Below are positions 33,139 through 41,311 of a stretch of 64,000 nucleotides of DNA, piece after piece. The stretch spans positions 1,434,001-1,498,000 of the forward strand of contig NZ_UHIA01000004.1 of assembly GCF_900460215.1 (NCBI RefSeq). The letters are read 5' to 3'. A program made the translations under genes and the position numbers. How positions within the stretch are numbered: position 1 is the stretch's first letter; each line of letters opens with the position of its first letter. This DNA is from Suttonella indologenes. Lineage in GTDB: Bacteria > Pseudomonadota > Gammaproteobacteria > Cardiobacteriales > Cardiobacteriaceae. Below the pieces are notes generated by a model that saw nothing but the letters and a program-made list of their open reading frames with translations, searched no databases and was not told where the DNA came from.

Positions 33139-33855
33139 ATGAGTAATGGTAAAAATGTTTGGGTTGCTGATAAAAATTACGAAATGGTTAAGCAGTACGA
33201 TATGGAAGCCTCTGTTAATTCAAAGGAATTTGAATATCAAAAATATAGAAATATCTATCGAGGTTATGAACAAACAGAAAATTCAGAATTATTGAAAAAA
33301 AAAGAAGATTATTTTGCTCTATCTTTAAAACTTTCAAATACTAGTAATTTTTTTGCCCAAAGCAAGATAACGCCTGATTGTATTTGGATAGAAGATACTA
33401 ACAGTAAGCTTCCTGTCGATTCAGAACCAATGTTTTTTATAGATAATGGTGGTTTTTTATTTAGAAAAGCCTGTGCGGATATTTTACAGCAATTTAAGAT
33501 GGGTGAAAATCTCTTAACCCCTGTACAAATTTATGCGTTATCAACAGGTGGACGAGTAACAGATGAAGTTTTCTATTTTCTAAATATTTATGAAAGACAT
33601 GAGTATGTTACAGAAGAACAGCCTGATAGCAGTTTAAGTCGAGTGCCTATAGCCAAAGATAAATTTGGCTTTTCAGGACAGTTTTTTAGAGATGACCAAT
33701 ATCAGCTTTCTAAGCTTGCTTTAGATTGTAGCGTAGATTTATGGCATGACCCTAAGTTATTAAGGTCAATTTTTATGTCTGATGACCTCTATCAAGCGAT
33801 GAAACAAGCAGGCTTTGATAAATATTGGGATATGCACACTTGTAAATTGGTTTGA
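33139..33855 (+). CDS. Imm11-like immunity protein 3
   Basis: A 238-residue, more distant paralogue. The N-terminal 70 residues differ from copies 1 and 2, but the PDCIWIED, GGFLFRKACADILQQFKMGE, FYFLNIYERHEYVTEEQP and ALDCSVDLWHDPKLLRSIFM segments align, ending TCKLV. Shine-Dalgarno GAGGAG before ATG 33139. It follows the remnant AHH/DUF4261 frame by 11 bp and precedes the AHH/Imm chimera. It may protect against a different AHH variant whose gene is now largely deleted. Confidence 0.65.
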   Translation: MSNGKNVWVADKNYEMVKQYDMEASVNSKEFEYQKYRNIYRGYEQTENSELLKKKEDYFALSLKLSNTSNFFAQSKITPDCIWIEDTNSKLPVDSEPMFFIDNGGFLFRKACADILQQFKMGENLLTPVQIYALSTGGRVTDEVFYFLNIYERHEYVTEEQPDSSLSRVPIAKDKFGFSGQFFRDDQYQLSKLALDCSVDLWHDPKLLRSIFMSDDLYQAMKQAGFDKYWDMHTCKLV

Positions 33856-33881
33856 TTTTTTAATTATTTGGAGAAATTTTT

Positions 33882-34115
33882 ATGACACAACAAGCTCACC
33901 ACATTATTCCTGTTAATGTATTTGAAACTTATGGGACACAAATTCAAAATTTATTCGCTCTTGATTGTGATGTTGACGTATGGCATGACCGTACATTTCG
34001 AGGTTCTTTCTTTTTTTCTGATGCACTTCACCAAGTACTAGCAGAACAGAATATGCTAGAGCAATGGAACATGAAATCTTGCAAACTTATTTATAGTCAA
34101 TTCAAACCAAAATAG
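33882..34115 (+). pseudogene. AHH-nuclease N-terminus fused in frame to Imm11 C-terminus
   Basis: The first ~25 residues (MTQQAHHIIPVNVFETYGTQ...) are AHH toxin, similar to but distinct from the copy at 31637. From residue ~26 the sequence is the immunity C-terminus: ALDCDVDVWHDRTFRGSFFF, SDALHQVL and MKSCKLI. The normal C-x-LV end is replaced by YSQFKPK read from the IS630 copy 2 end inserted at 34092. It is a deletion chimera joining toxin start and immunity end, then truncated by the IS. Confidence 0.8.
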
Positions 34116-34676
34116 TACGACAATCCATTCTCTACCGTCTCAAACTCTGACAAATGGCTTCTCAACCATTGTTTGATATTAGCCCACGTCTTTTCAATGG
34201 GATTTAACTCCGGAGAGTAAGGCGGTAGCGCTAAGATGACGTGCTTGTGTTTAGTCTGATTAGCAAGCTCTGTTAATTTCTTCATTCTATGAAACCTTGC
34301 ATTGTCTAAAATGATGATACAAGGCTTCCCTATCTGTTCGCTGTGTTCGTCTAAGCAAGGTAAGAGCATTTGTTCAAACCAGGTTTCAAATAATTTGCTT
34401 ATGATGGTGTCCTTGTAGATAAGAGGGGCAATCAGATCTTTAGCTTTGTTGCCGATTTGTCCCGCCACAAGCGATATTCTTTGATAGCGTTTGCCGCTCA
34501 CTTTATCAAATACCTTTTGTCCTTTTAGGCTTCTTGCATGCGTTCGATACAGATAAGTATCAATGCCTGTCTCATCGATATAAACAAGCTCGCTATCTTG
34601 AGTTGATAGCAGCCTGCTTAGTGTGTTTTGGTAGTCTTTGATTTTTTCCCAGCTTTGCTCTTTATAGGTGCTTGTC
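34097..34676 (-). CDS. IS630 transposase, DDE part (orfB), copy 2
   Basis: Appears identical to the copy 1 orfB, with the same catalytic segments (LVYIDETGID, IIILDNARFHR, SPELNPIEKTW) and the same dependence on -1 slippage at A7 (T7 at 34677-34683 on the plus strand). Two intact copies suggest the element is currently or recently active. Confidence 0.88.
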
Positions 34677-34986
34677 TTTTTTTAAGACTCATGTTGAGCG
34701 ATTGCAGGGCATAAAATACGGTTGTTTTGGCACAGCCGAAATGTTGGGCTATCTCGTGTAGATATAGGTCCGGATTTTGTTCGACAAAAGCTTTAAGTTG
34801 CGCTCTATCCAGCTTTATCCCGCGGCTGCCGCCGCTTTTACAGGACAGATCTCCTTGTTTCTGTTTTTTAATCCATTCATATAGGGTGTTGCGAGAAATG
34901 CCATAGGCAACACAGACTTTGCTGATGTTGCCGATTTGGTCTAGGTAGGCTAAAGCTTTTTGTTTCAGTTCGATTGGGTATGCCAT
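34618..34986 (-). CDS. IS630 transposase, DNA-binding part (orfA), copy 2
   Basis: Appears identical to copy 1 orfA (122 residues, two HTH segments). It overlaps the orfB frame and ends KTTKTH if no frameshift occurs. Confidence 0.88.
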   Translation of the reverse strand: MAYPIELKQKALAYLDQIGNISKVCVAYGISRNTLYEWIKKQKQGDLSCKSGGSRGIKLDRAQLKAFVEQNPDLYLHEIAQHFGCAKTTVFYALQSLNMSLKKRQAPIKSKAGKKSKTTKTH

Positions 34987-35059
34987 TGTGGGTGTAGCCT
35001 ATCAAATGATGGTGGGATAGATTTTATCATATGTTTGGCTTCGGGTTGAATCGACTATA

Positions 35060-35134
35060 TTTTAAGTCATGTCGGATACAAGTATCCGACCTACCCGATT
35101 GAAAAATAATTAATTTTACTATGAATTGACTATA
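35060..35134. repeat. Fragment of TATAGTCAATTCATG-type MITE next to IS630 copy 2
   Basis: It contains the hairpin core GTCGGATACAAGTATCCGAC and ends, on the minus strand, TATAGTCAATTCATAGTAAA. It matches the right parts of 35417-35528 and 54790-54978. Its left part is missing at the IS630 boundary. Confidence 0.75.
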
Positions 35135-35156
35135 AGTTCTGATAGTAAATTCAAGC

Positions 35157-35182
35157 ATAAAAAAAGCAGCCCTTTGGCTGCT
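35157..35182 (-). terminator. rpmJ terminator
   Basis: On the minus strand GCAGCC, loop AAAG, GGCTGC followed by T7, 16 bp after the rpmJ stop. Confidence 0.85.
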
Positions 35183-35197
35183 TTCCTGTTTCGGCGT

Positions 35198-35323
35198 TTA
35201 ACGCTGACGCGCTTTAAAACGCGGATTAGATTTGCAAATCACGAAGATTTTGCCGCGGCGACGTACGATTTGGCAATCGCGGCTGCGTATTTTAGCCGAT
35301 TTCAGTGAAGATAATACTTGCAT
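35198..35323 (-). CDS. rpmJ: 50S ribosomal protein L36 (zinc-free, YkgO-like type)
   Basis: A 41-residue basic protein: MQVLSSLKSAKIRSRDCQIV, RRRGKIFVICKSNPRFKARQ, R. The standard L36 zinc set CxxC...C...H is not complete; only two Cys remain (positions 17 and 30), which is the C-minus form (YkgO/RpmJ2, also the sole L36 in some Neisseria and Xanthomonas). Shine-Dalgarno AGGAGCTC before the ATG, terminator after. It is a monocistronic unit between the IS630 island and clpA. Whether it is the only L36 or a zinc-starvation alternative cannot be seen here. Confidence 0.95.
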   Translation of the reverse strand: MQVLSSLKSAKIRSRDCQIVRRRGKIFVICKSNPRFKARQR

Positions 35324-35416
35324 GTTGAGCTCCTTTATTTGAAACAGTGTAACATTATATGCTTTTTTCGCGACTGTGCAAGTCGAACGCCGCTGAAGCG
35401 GCGTTTAAACAGCAAA

Positions 35417-35528
35417 TATAATCAATTCATGACAAAATTAATCTCTTGTAGGTCGGATACTTGCATCCGACCTACATCTTTATAAATTAGTAAGTTAGGA
35501 TTTTATGCCCAATATAATTTGTCATAAC
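35417..35528. repeat. TATAGTCAATTCATG-type MITE with GTAGGTCGGATAC hairpin
   Basis: Left end TATAATCAATTCATGACAAA; hairpin GTAGGTCGGATACTTGCATC with its complement at ~35448-35475; right end decayed around ATTTGTCATAAC. It aligns, in reverse orientation, with the inner part of 54790-54978. No gene lies in 35324-35611. Confidence 0.75.
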
Positions 35529-35611
35529 TTGTGTTAATCAGGCACGAACCCTAATCTAAGATTTAAAATATAGCGTTCGTTTTTGTTATGAATCACACCA
35601 TAAATGCTTTT

Positions 35612-37903
35612 CTAATACAGTTCGCTATTGGTATTGAGCAATGAAGTGTCGGTAAATTCGCCGCTGATTTCGGTTTCCAACAGTAATTCGCCGTCTTTTA
35701 ATAAGACTTCCACATGACCGCCATGCTGCGCCAATTCGCCGAAGAGCATTTTTTCCGCCAAGGCTTGCTTGATATGCTTTTGAATGAGGCGTGCCATCGG
35801 GCGTGCGCCCATTTTGGGGTCATAGCCTTTTTCCGCCAGCCAGTTTTTCGCTTCGGGCGAGAGACTGATGCTGATATGGCGGTCTTCCAATTGCTGCTCC
35901 AATTCGATAATGAATTTATCCACCACATGCTCAATGCTTTGTTTGGACAGCGGCGCAAAGGGAATAATCGCATCCAGACGATTGCGGAATTCGGGCGTGA
36001 AATAGCGTTTAATCGCTTCTTCCGAGCGTCCTTTTGCCAAATTGCTATCCGCCGTATTGCCGAAGCCGATGCGGTTTTTCTCCATTTCAAAAGCGCCGAC
36101 GTTGCTGGTCATGATGATGATCAGATTGCGACAATTCACTTCGCGCCCGTTGGCGTCGGTCAGCGTGCCGTGATCCATGATTTGCAAAAGAATATTCATA
36201 ATATCGGGATGCGCTTTTTCGATTTCGTCCAAGAGCAGCACGGCATGAGGATTTTTCTGGATTTTTTCCGTAAGCAGTCCCGCTTTTTCATAGCCAACAT
36301 AGCCCGGCGGCGCGCCGATTAGGCGCGATACGGTATGCGCTTCCATATATTCGCTCATATCAAAGCGCAGCAATTTTATCCCCAATACATGCGCCAATTG
36401 GCGGCAGACTTCGGTTTTCCCCACACCTGTCGGGCCGGTGAATAAGAAGCTGCCGATAGGTTTTTCTTTATCCCGCAGTCCTGCGCGGCTGAGTTTAATC
36501 GCATTGCTCAGCGAGGTAATCGCTTCGTCTTGCCCGACAACGACAGTTTTCAAATCTCGCTCAAGGGTACGCAATAGATTGCGGTCGTCTTGAGAGACGC
36601 TTTTTTCCGGAATTTTGGCAATCGATGCCACCAATTGCTCAATCATGATGGCGTCAATGGCATTGGCGCGTTCTTCCTGCGGCAATAATTTCAATCTTGC
36701 TCCTGCCTCGTCCATCAAATCGATGGCTTTATCGGGCAGGCGGCGGTCATTGATGTAGCGGTCTGACAGATTGACCGCCGCATCAAGGGCTTCGTCTAAA
36801 TATTGCGTCGCATGGAAATCTTCGTAACGCTTGCGCAAGCCGCGCAGGATTTCCACCGCATCGCCCAAGCTCGGCTCCGCCACATCGACTTTTTGGAAAC
36901 GCCGCGCCAAGGCATGGTCTTGCTCGAAAATTTGTCGGTATTCTTGGTCGGTGGTCGCGCCGATGCAGCGCAATTCGCCGTTTGCCAAGGCGGGTTTGAT
37001 GAGATTGGAAGCGTCCATCGTGCTGCCGTTGGTAGCGCCGGCACCGATAATGGTGTGAATTTCGTCAATGAAAAGAATGGCATTCTTAATTTGCGCCAAT
37101 TCTTTCAATAAGGCTTTGATGCGGTTTTCAAAATCGCCGCGGTATTTGGTGCCGGCAATCAAATTTCCGATGTCTAGGCTGAATACGGTGGCATCCGCCA
37201 GAATTTCAGGTACTTTGCCGTCTACAATCGCCTTTGCCAGTCCTTCGGCAATCGCGGTTTTGCCTACGCCGGCTTCGCCCACCAAGATGGGATTGTTTTT
37301 GCGTCGTCTGCACAGGCTTTGCATGGTGCGCTCAATTTCTTTATCGCGCCCAATTAAGGGATCGATGCGTCCCTGCCGTGCTTTTTCATTCAAATTCACG
37401 GTAAATTCCTGCACGGCGGACTGACGCGGCGCCTGCTTGCCATCTTCTTCGTTTTCGTTGTTGTGTTCGGCGGCACGCGCGCTGCCGTGCGCGGCGTAAG
37501 TCGCCAAATCCAAGCGTGTAATTTCCTGCTTGCGCAAAAAGAAAGCGGCATAGCTGTCGCGCTCGCTAATAATCGCAATCACCGCATTCAGGCAAGACAC
37601 TTCGTCTTTGCCGGCATTGCGCGCATTCAATACGCTGCGCTGAATCATTCTTTGGAAAACCATCGTCGGCTTGGTGCCCTCGCTGCTTTCCTGCGCCAGT
37701 TTCGGGCAATATTCTTCCAGATATTGATTCAACTGCTCGCGCAATTCGTTCAAATTCGCGCCCAAATTCAATAGGGCGTCAATCACGCTTTGCTCGTCCA
37801 AGAGCGCAAGCAATAAATGCTCAAGTGTTAAAAATTCGTGATGCGCACTCTGTGCGCTGCGGTAAGCGCGGTCAATCGCCTGTTCTAAAGCATTAGATAA
37901 CAT
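35612..37903 (-). CDS. clpA: ATP-dependent Clp protease ATP-binding subunit ClpA
   Basis: A 763-residue Hsp100 unfoldase that feeds ClpP. The N-domain (MLSNALEQAIDRAYRSAQSA) binds ClpS. D1 has Walker A GEAGVGKTA and B ILFIDEIHTI; D2 has Walker A GPTGVGKTE and B VLLLDEIEKAHPD, plus the sensor GYDPKMGARPMARLI. A ClpP-contact IGF loop is present as NRIGFGN. Length is typical (~755). It follows clpS by 14 bp on the same strand, the conserved pair. Confidence 0.98.
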   Translation of the reverse strand: MLSNALEQAIDRAYRSAQSAHHEFLTLEHLLLALLDEQSVIDALLNLGANLNELREQLNQYLEEYCPKLAQESSEGTKPTMVFQRMIQRSVLNARNAGKDEVSCLNAVIAIISERDSYAAFFLRKQEITRLDLATYAAHGSARAAEHNNENEEDGKQAPRQSAVQEFTVNLNEKARQGRIDPLIGRDKEIERTMQSLCRRRKNNPILVGEAGVGKTAIAEGLAKAIVDGKVPEILADATVFSLDIGNLIAGTKYRGDFENRIKALLKELAQIKNAILFIDEIHTIIGAGATNGSTMDASNLIKPALANGELRCIGATTDQEYRQIFEQDHALARRFQKVDVAEPSLGDAVEILRGLRKRYEDFHATQYLDEALDAAVNLSDRYINDRRLPDKAIDLMDEAGARLKLLPQEERANAIDAIMIEQLVASIAKIPEKSVSQDDRNLLRTLERDLKTVVVGQDEAITSLSNAIKLSRAGLRDKEKPIGSFLFTGPTGVGKTEVCRQLAHVLGIKLLRFDMSEYMEAHTVSRLIGAPPGYVGYEKAGLLTEKIQKNPHAVLLLDEIEKAHPDIMNILLQIMDHGTLTDANGREVNCRNLIIIMTSNVGAFEMEKNRIGFGNTADSNLAKGRSEEAIKRYFTPEFRNRLDAIIPFAPLSKQSIEHVVDKFIIELEQQLEDRHISISLSPEAKNWLAEKGYDPKMGARPMARLIQKHIKQALAEKMLFGELAQHGGHVEVLLKDGELLLETEISGEFTDTSLLNTNSELY

Positions 37904-37917
37904 AATAAAATCCCTCC

Positions 37918-38229
37918 TTAATGCGAACGCAGCGTGAGCATCAAAGGATACCCATGCGCCCGCGCATAATCAATCACTTGTTCTTTGCGCATTTCGGCAA
38001 TCTCCAGCGGATAAATCGCCGCCACCGCCGAGCCTTTTTCATGCACGGCAAACATAATCGTCTCCGCTTCCTCCGCGTTTTTTTTAAAGAAGCGTTGCAA
38101 TACCTCAATCACAAATTCCATCGTCGTGTAATCATCATTGAGTAGCACCACCTCGTATAAACGCGGTTCTTCAATCTCCGGTTTTGCCAATTCCACATCG
38201 GCGCCGTATTCGCCCTGCCGCTCCGTCAT
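37918..38229 (-). CDS. clpS: Clp protease adaptor ClpS
   Basis: A 103-residue adaptor that hands N-end-rule substrates to ClpA. The N-terminal tail is disordered; the core reads LYEVVLLNDDYTTMEFVIEV, then FFKKNAEEAETIMFAVHEKG and YPLEIAEMRKEQVIDYARAH, where the ND and M/H residues form the N-degron pocket. It is the first gene of clpS-clpA; the M61 peptidase gene starts divergently 97 bp away. Confidence 0.97.
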   Translation of the reverse strand: MTERQGEYGADVELAKPEIEEPRLYEVVLLNDDYTTMEFVIEVLQRFFKKNAEEAETIMFAVHEKGSAVAAIYPLEIAEMRKEQVIDYARAHGYPLMLTLRSH

Positions 38230-38326
38230 TATTCACCTGTCCTGTTTTCGCTCTCGCCTTGATGGGGTTGAAAGCGGCAAAATCAAGCCGCACAATAGCG
38301 GCTTAGCTTTCAATTTGGAAATCCTC

Positions 38327-40126
38327 ATGTCCGCACTCATTTACCGCCTCATGCCCCATAGCGCGCACCGCCTGCGCATCCGTTTGCAGATTGCCTCAGC
38401 CGGCGAAAAATTGCAATGCTATTTGCCGATTTGGATTCCCGGCAGCTACACGCGCCGCGATTTCTCGCGCTATCTCAATATCCTCAAAGTAGAAAACAAC
38501 GGTAAAACCGTTGCTTGGCAGCTCGATAATCCTTCCGCTTGGTCGGCGCAGGGCGAGGCGGGCGACTGGCTGGTGGAATACGAGGTCTATGCTCGCGATT
38601 ATTCCGTGCGCGGCTGCTATTTAGACGACGTCCGCGCGATGATAAACCCTGCCTGCGCCTGCCTTGCCGTGCGCGGTGCGGAACAAGCTGAGCATCATCT
38701 CATCTGGCAGCCCGATGAAAGCCGCCGCGATTGGCACAGCGCCGGCGCCATTGCCAGTACCGATAATCAATGGCAATTTGACGATTACCAAACGCTCATC
38801 GACACGCCGCTGATGTTCGCCCGCGATTTGCTGCGCTGCGAATTTGAAGCCGGCGGTATCCGCCATGAAATTGCCGTCTGCGGACATCACGGACAAGAAG
38901 ACGATATCGCGCTGAAATTGCTCGACAATGATATTGCCGACATCTGCCGCAATACCATCGCCCAATTCGGCGGATTGCCCGAAGACGTGCCGTTTTACAG
39001 TTTTCTGCTCTTCTTAACCGAAAACGGCTACGGCGGACTGGAACACCAACGCAGCACCCTGCTCATTTCTTCCCGCGAAGCCTTTAGTCATGGCAATAAA
39101 CAATCTTATATTCAGCTACTTAATTTATTCTCACACGAATATTTCCATACTTGGAACGTCAAATCTCTGCGCCCCAAAGCCTATGCCAAAGGCTATGAAC
39201 TTGAACACGAACACATCAGCGACATGCTTTGGCTCTTTGAAGGCTTTACCGCCTATTTCGACAGCCTCATTCTGCTGCGCGCCAATACCATCGACAAAGC
39301 GCAATATCTGCGCCTTTTCAGCCAAGACATCAGCCGCCATCTGCAAAGACAAGGGCAACACTATCAGACCCTTGCTCGCTCGAGCCTCGAATCGTGGACC
39401 AAACTCTACAACGGCGGAGAAAACGCCCCCAATATTTCCACCAACTACTACATACACGGCGCGCTTGCCGCATGGTGTATCGACGCCTATCTGCACCGCT
39501 ACAGCTTGGATCGGCAAGGACTCGACCAGCGCCTTGCCGAAATCTGGCAACAGGCGGCATACCGCGCACAAGGCATTGACGAAGCGGACTTTATCCGCCA
39601 CGCACAAAGCCGATTGCCGCCCGAGCGGCAGGCGGAATTTGCGGACTTCATCCGCCGTCTCATACATGAATGCGACTACCTGCCCTTGGAATTTGCCGCC
39701 GAAACCTTCGGATTACGCCTGAAATACTACGCGCCGCCGCAAGAAGCGAACGCCATCGGCAATCATCAGCTGACCGCCGTCACGGAAGCGGGCATCCGCT
39801 GGCAAGAACAGCAAGGCAAATTCTACGTCCGCCTCAATGACCCCGACAGCCCGGCGGCAAAAGCAGGCATCGCCGCTAATGACGAAATTATTGCCGTCTG
39901 CGGCGAACAGGCGAATGCGGCGAATCTATGGCGGCGCCTCATGCGCGGCAGCGGCGGCGAAACCGTCAGCATACACATTCTGCGCGACGGGCTGCACCAT
40001 GAATACTCATGGAAACTCCGTCTCGCCAATTACGATACCGCTTGGCTCAGCATTGACGAACAAGCGGAAAACGAGGCGGCAGACCGCCGCAGACAATGGT
40101 GGCGGACACGTTCTGCCAAACGCTGA
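38327..40126 (+). CDS. M61-family metallopeptidase (glycyl aminopeptidase-like) with PDZ domain
   Basis: About 599 residues from ATG 38327 (MSALIYRLMPHSAHRLRIRL); the open frame begins earlier but overlaps clpS, so I do not use it. The M61 zinc site is SHEYFHTWNVKSLRPKAY, with the downstream Glu in LWLFEGFTAYFDSLILLR, and GYGGLEHQRST precedes it. A C-terminal PDZ domain (about residues 490-570) shows DSPAAKAGIAANDEIIAVCG. No signal peptide is seen, so it is probably cytoplasmic. The family includes glycyl aminopeptidase of Sphingomonas; the actual substrates are unknown. It is followed by pyrC 69 bp downstream. Confidence 0.92.
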   Translation: MSALIYRLMPHSAHRLRIRLQIASAGEKLQCYLPIWIPGSYTRRDFSRYLNILKVENNGKTVAWQLDNPSAWSAQGEAGDWLVEYEVYARDYSVRGCYLDDVRAMINPACACLAVRGAEQAEHHLIWQPDESRRDWHSAGAIASTDNQWQFDDYQTLIDTPLMFARDLLRCEFEAGGIRHEIAVCGHHGQEDDIALKLLDNDIADICRNTIAQFGGLPEDVPFYSFLLFLTENGYGGLEHQRSTLLISSREAFSHGNKQSYIQLLNLFSHEYFHTWNVKSLRPKAYAKGYELEHEHISDMLWLFEGFTAYFDSLILLRANTIDKAQYLRLFSQDISRHLQRQGQHYQTLARSSLESWTKLYNGGENAPNISTNYYIHGALAAWCIDAYLHRYSLDRQGLDQRLAEIWQQAAYRAQGIDEADFIRHAQSRLPPERQAEFADFIRRLIHECDYLPLEFAAETFGLRLKYYAPPQEANAIGNHQLTAVTEAGIRWQEQQGKFYVRLNDPDSPAAKAGIAANDEIIAVCGEQANAANLWRRLMRGSGGETVSIHILRDGLHHEYSWKLRLANYDTAWLSIDEQAENEAADRRRQWWRTRSAKR

Positions 40127-40195
40127 ACGCCTGCCGCCCGGCGGCAAATTCACTATAATAAAGACAGATGCTAAACCCAAACAGGAGAAGGACTC

Positions 40196-41233
40196 ATGAC
40201 CACAAGCATTACCCTGCCGCGCTTTGACGATATGCACGTGCATTTTCGCGACGGCGCCGCGCTCAAACGCACCGTTGCCGACACCAGCCGTTGGTGCGCG
40301 CGTGCCCTTATCATGCCGAATCTCGTGCCGGCGGTGGACAGCATCGCCGCCGTACAAAGCTATCGCGAACGCATCATTGCCCACATACCGCCCGAGCATG
40401 ATTTCACGCCGCTGATGAGTCTTTATCTCAGCGAACATTTAAGCCCCGACACCGTCCGCCAAGCCAAAGCCGCCGGCGTCGTCGCCATCAAATGGTATTC
40501 CAAAGGCGCGACCACCAATTCCACGCAAGGTGTGGCAAACGTCGACAGCCTTGCCCCCGTCTTGGAAGCCATGCAAAAAGAAGGACTGCTGCTGCTCATT
40601 CACGGCGAAGTGACCGATGCCGACATCGACATCTTCGACCGCGAAAGCCGTTTTATCGAGCGCATACTCATGCCGCTGCGGCGCAACTTCCCTGCCTTAA
40701 AAATCGTGATGGAACACATCACCACCGCCCAAGCGGTGCAATACATCCGCAGCCAAAGCGAACATCTCGCCGCCACCATCACGCCGCAGCATCTGCTCTT
40801 TAACCGCAATCGTCTGCTCGTCGGCGGCGTCAAACCGCATTACTACTGCCTGCCGATTCTGAAAACCGAAAGCGACCGCCTCGCTCTGATTGACGCCGCC
40901 ACCAGTGGCGACCCGCGCTTTTTCTTAGGCACGGACAGCGCCCCGCATGCCAAACACACGAAAGAAAACGCCTGCGGCTGCGCGGGCTGCTACACCGCTT
41001 GGCATGCGCCGGCACTCTATGCACAAGTCTTTGACAGCGTCGGCAAACTGGACAAATTAAAAGACTTCGCCTGCCGCTTTGGCGCGGATTATTACGGACT
41101 GCCGTATAACAGCGGCGAAATCGTTCTGAAAAAACAAGCCATGCGCATCCCCGAACATCTGCCTTATTTGGAAGACAGCACGGTCGTCGCGCTGGAAGGC
41201 GGCAGCGAATGGCAATGGTCTATGGAGATTTGA
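40196..41233 (+). CDS. pyrC: Dihydroorotase
   Basis: A 345-residue amidohydrolase that closes carbamoyl-aspartate to dihydroorotate in pyrimidine synthesis. Zinc ligands and signature: FDDMHVHFRDG (two His), the carboxylated Lys in GVVAIKWYSKGATTNS, LIHGEVTDADIDIFDRE, VMEHITTAQA, TPQHLLFNRN, and FFLGTDSAPHAKHTKE (Asp). Similarity is to the E. coli PyrC type. Start ATG 40196 with AGGAGAAGG upstream. It may be co-transcribed with the M61 gene. Confidence 0.97.
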   Translation: MTTSITLPRFDDMHVHFRDGAALKRTVADTSRWCARALIMPNLVPAVDSIAAVQSYRERIIAHIPPEHDFTPLMSLYLSEHLSPDTVRQAKAAGVVAIKWYSKGATTNSTQGVANVDSLAPVLEAMQKEGLLLLIHGEVTDADIDIFDRESRFIERILMPLRRNFPALKIVMEHITTAQAVQYIRSQSEHLAATITPQHLLFNRNRLLVGGVKPHYYCLPILKTESDRLALIDAATSGDPRFFLGTDSAPHAKHTKENACGCAGCYTAWHAPALYAQVFDSVGKLDKLKDFACRFGADYYGLPYNSGEIVLKKQAMRIPEHLPYLEDSTVVALEGGSEWQWSMEI

Positions 41234-41267
41234 TTCAACAATAGGCACGTTTTAATAAATCATCAGC

Positions 41268-41291
41268 ATATGCCGCAATATTGCGGCATAT
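41268..41291. terminator. Perfect palindrome between convergent pyrC and DUF455 gene
   Basis: ATATGCCGCAAT / ATTGCGGCATAT, a 24-bp perfect palindrome midway between two converging genes. It has no strong T-tract, so a weak bidirectional terminator or protein-binding site is possible. Confidence 0.5.
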
Positions 41292-41311
41292 CGCGTAAAC
41301 AAACACCCACA

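Larger units (their letters stand above)
29546..35059. mobile_element. Composite-transposon-like island bounded by two IS630 copies
   Basis: Two same-orientation, apparently identical 968-bp IS630 elements enclose about 3.6 kb of AT-rich DNA carrying DUF4261, Imm11-like and AHH-nuclease modules in repeated and chimeric forms. Flanking genes (acs; rpmJ-clpA) are core genes with higher GC. Whether the whole unit moved together or the ISs inserted separately into an older island is not decidable here; both inner ends cut into array genes, which favours insertion into an existing array. Confidence 0.7.
34092..35059 (-). mobile_element. IS630-family insertion sequence, copy 2 (968 bp)
   Basis: Same ends, same length and same gene content as copy 1 (29546-30513), in the same orientation; I see no difference on reading both. 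The left end truncates the AHH/Imm chimera. The right end, TATA at 35056-35059, abuts a TATAGTCAATTC-type MITE fragment. Confidence 0.92.

Noticed and set aside
35384..35406. AACGCCGCT/AGCGGCGTT hairpin upstream of rpmJ as a terminator of clpA
   Set aside because: No T-tract and it lies more than 200 bp past the clpA stop; function unclear, so not annotated as a terminator.
38138..38326. N-terminal extension of the M61 peptidase overlapping clpS
   Set aside because: The extension is antisense to clpS and has no peptidase-like or signal sequence; ATG 38327 fits the family start.
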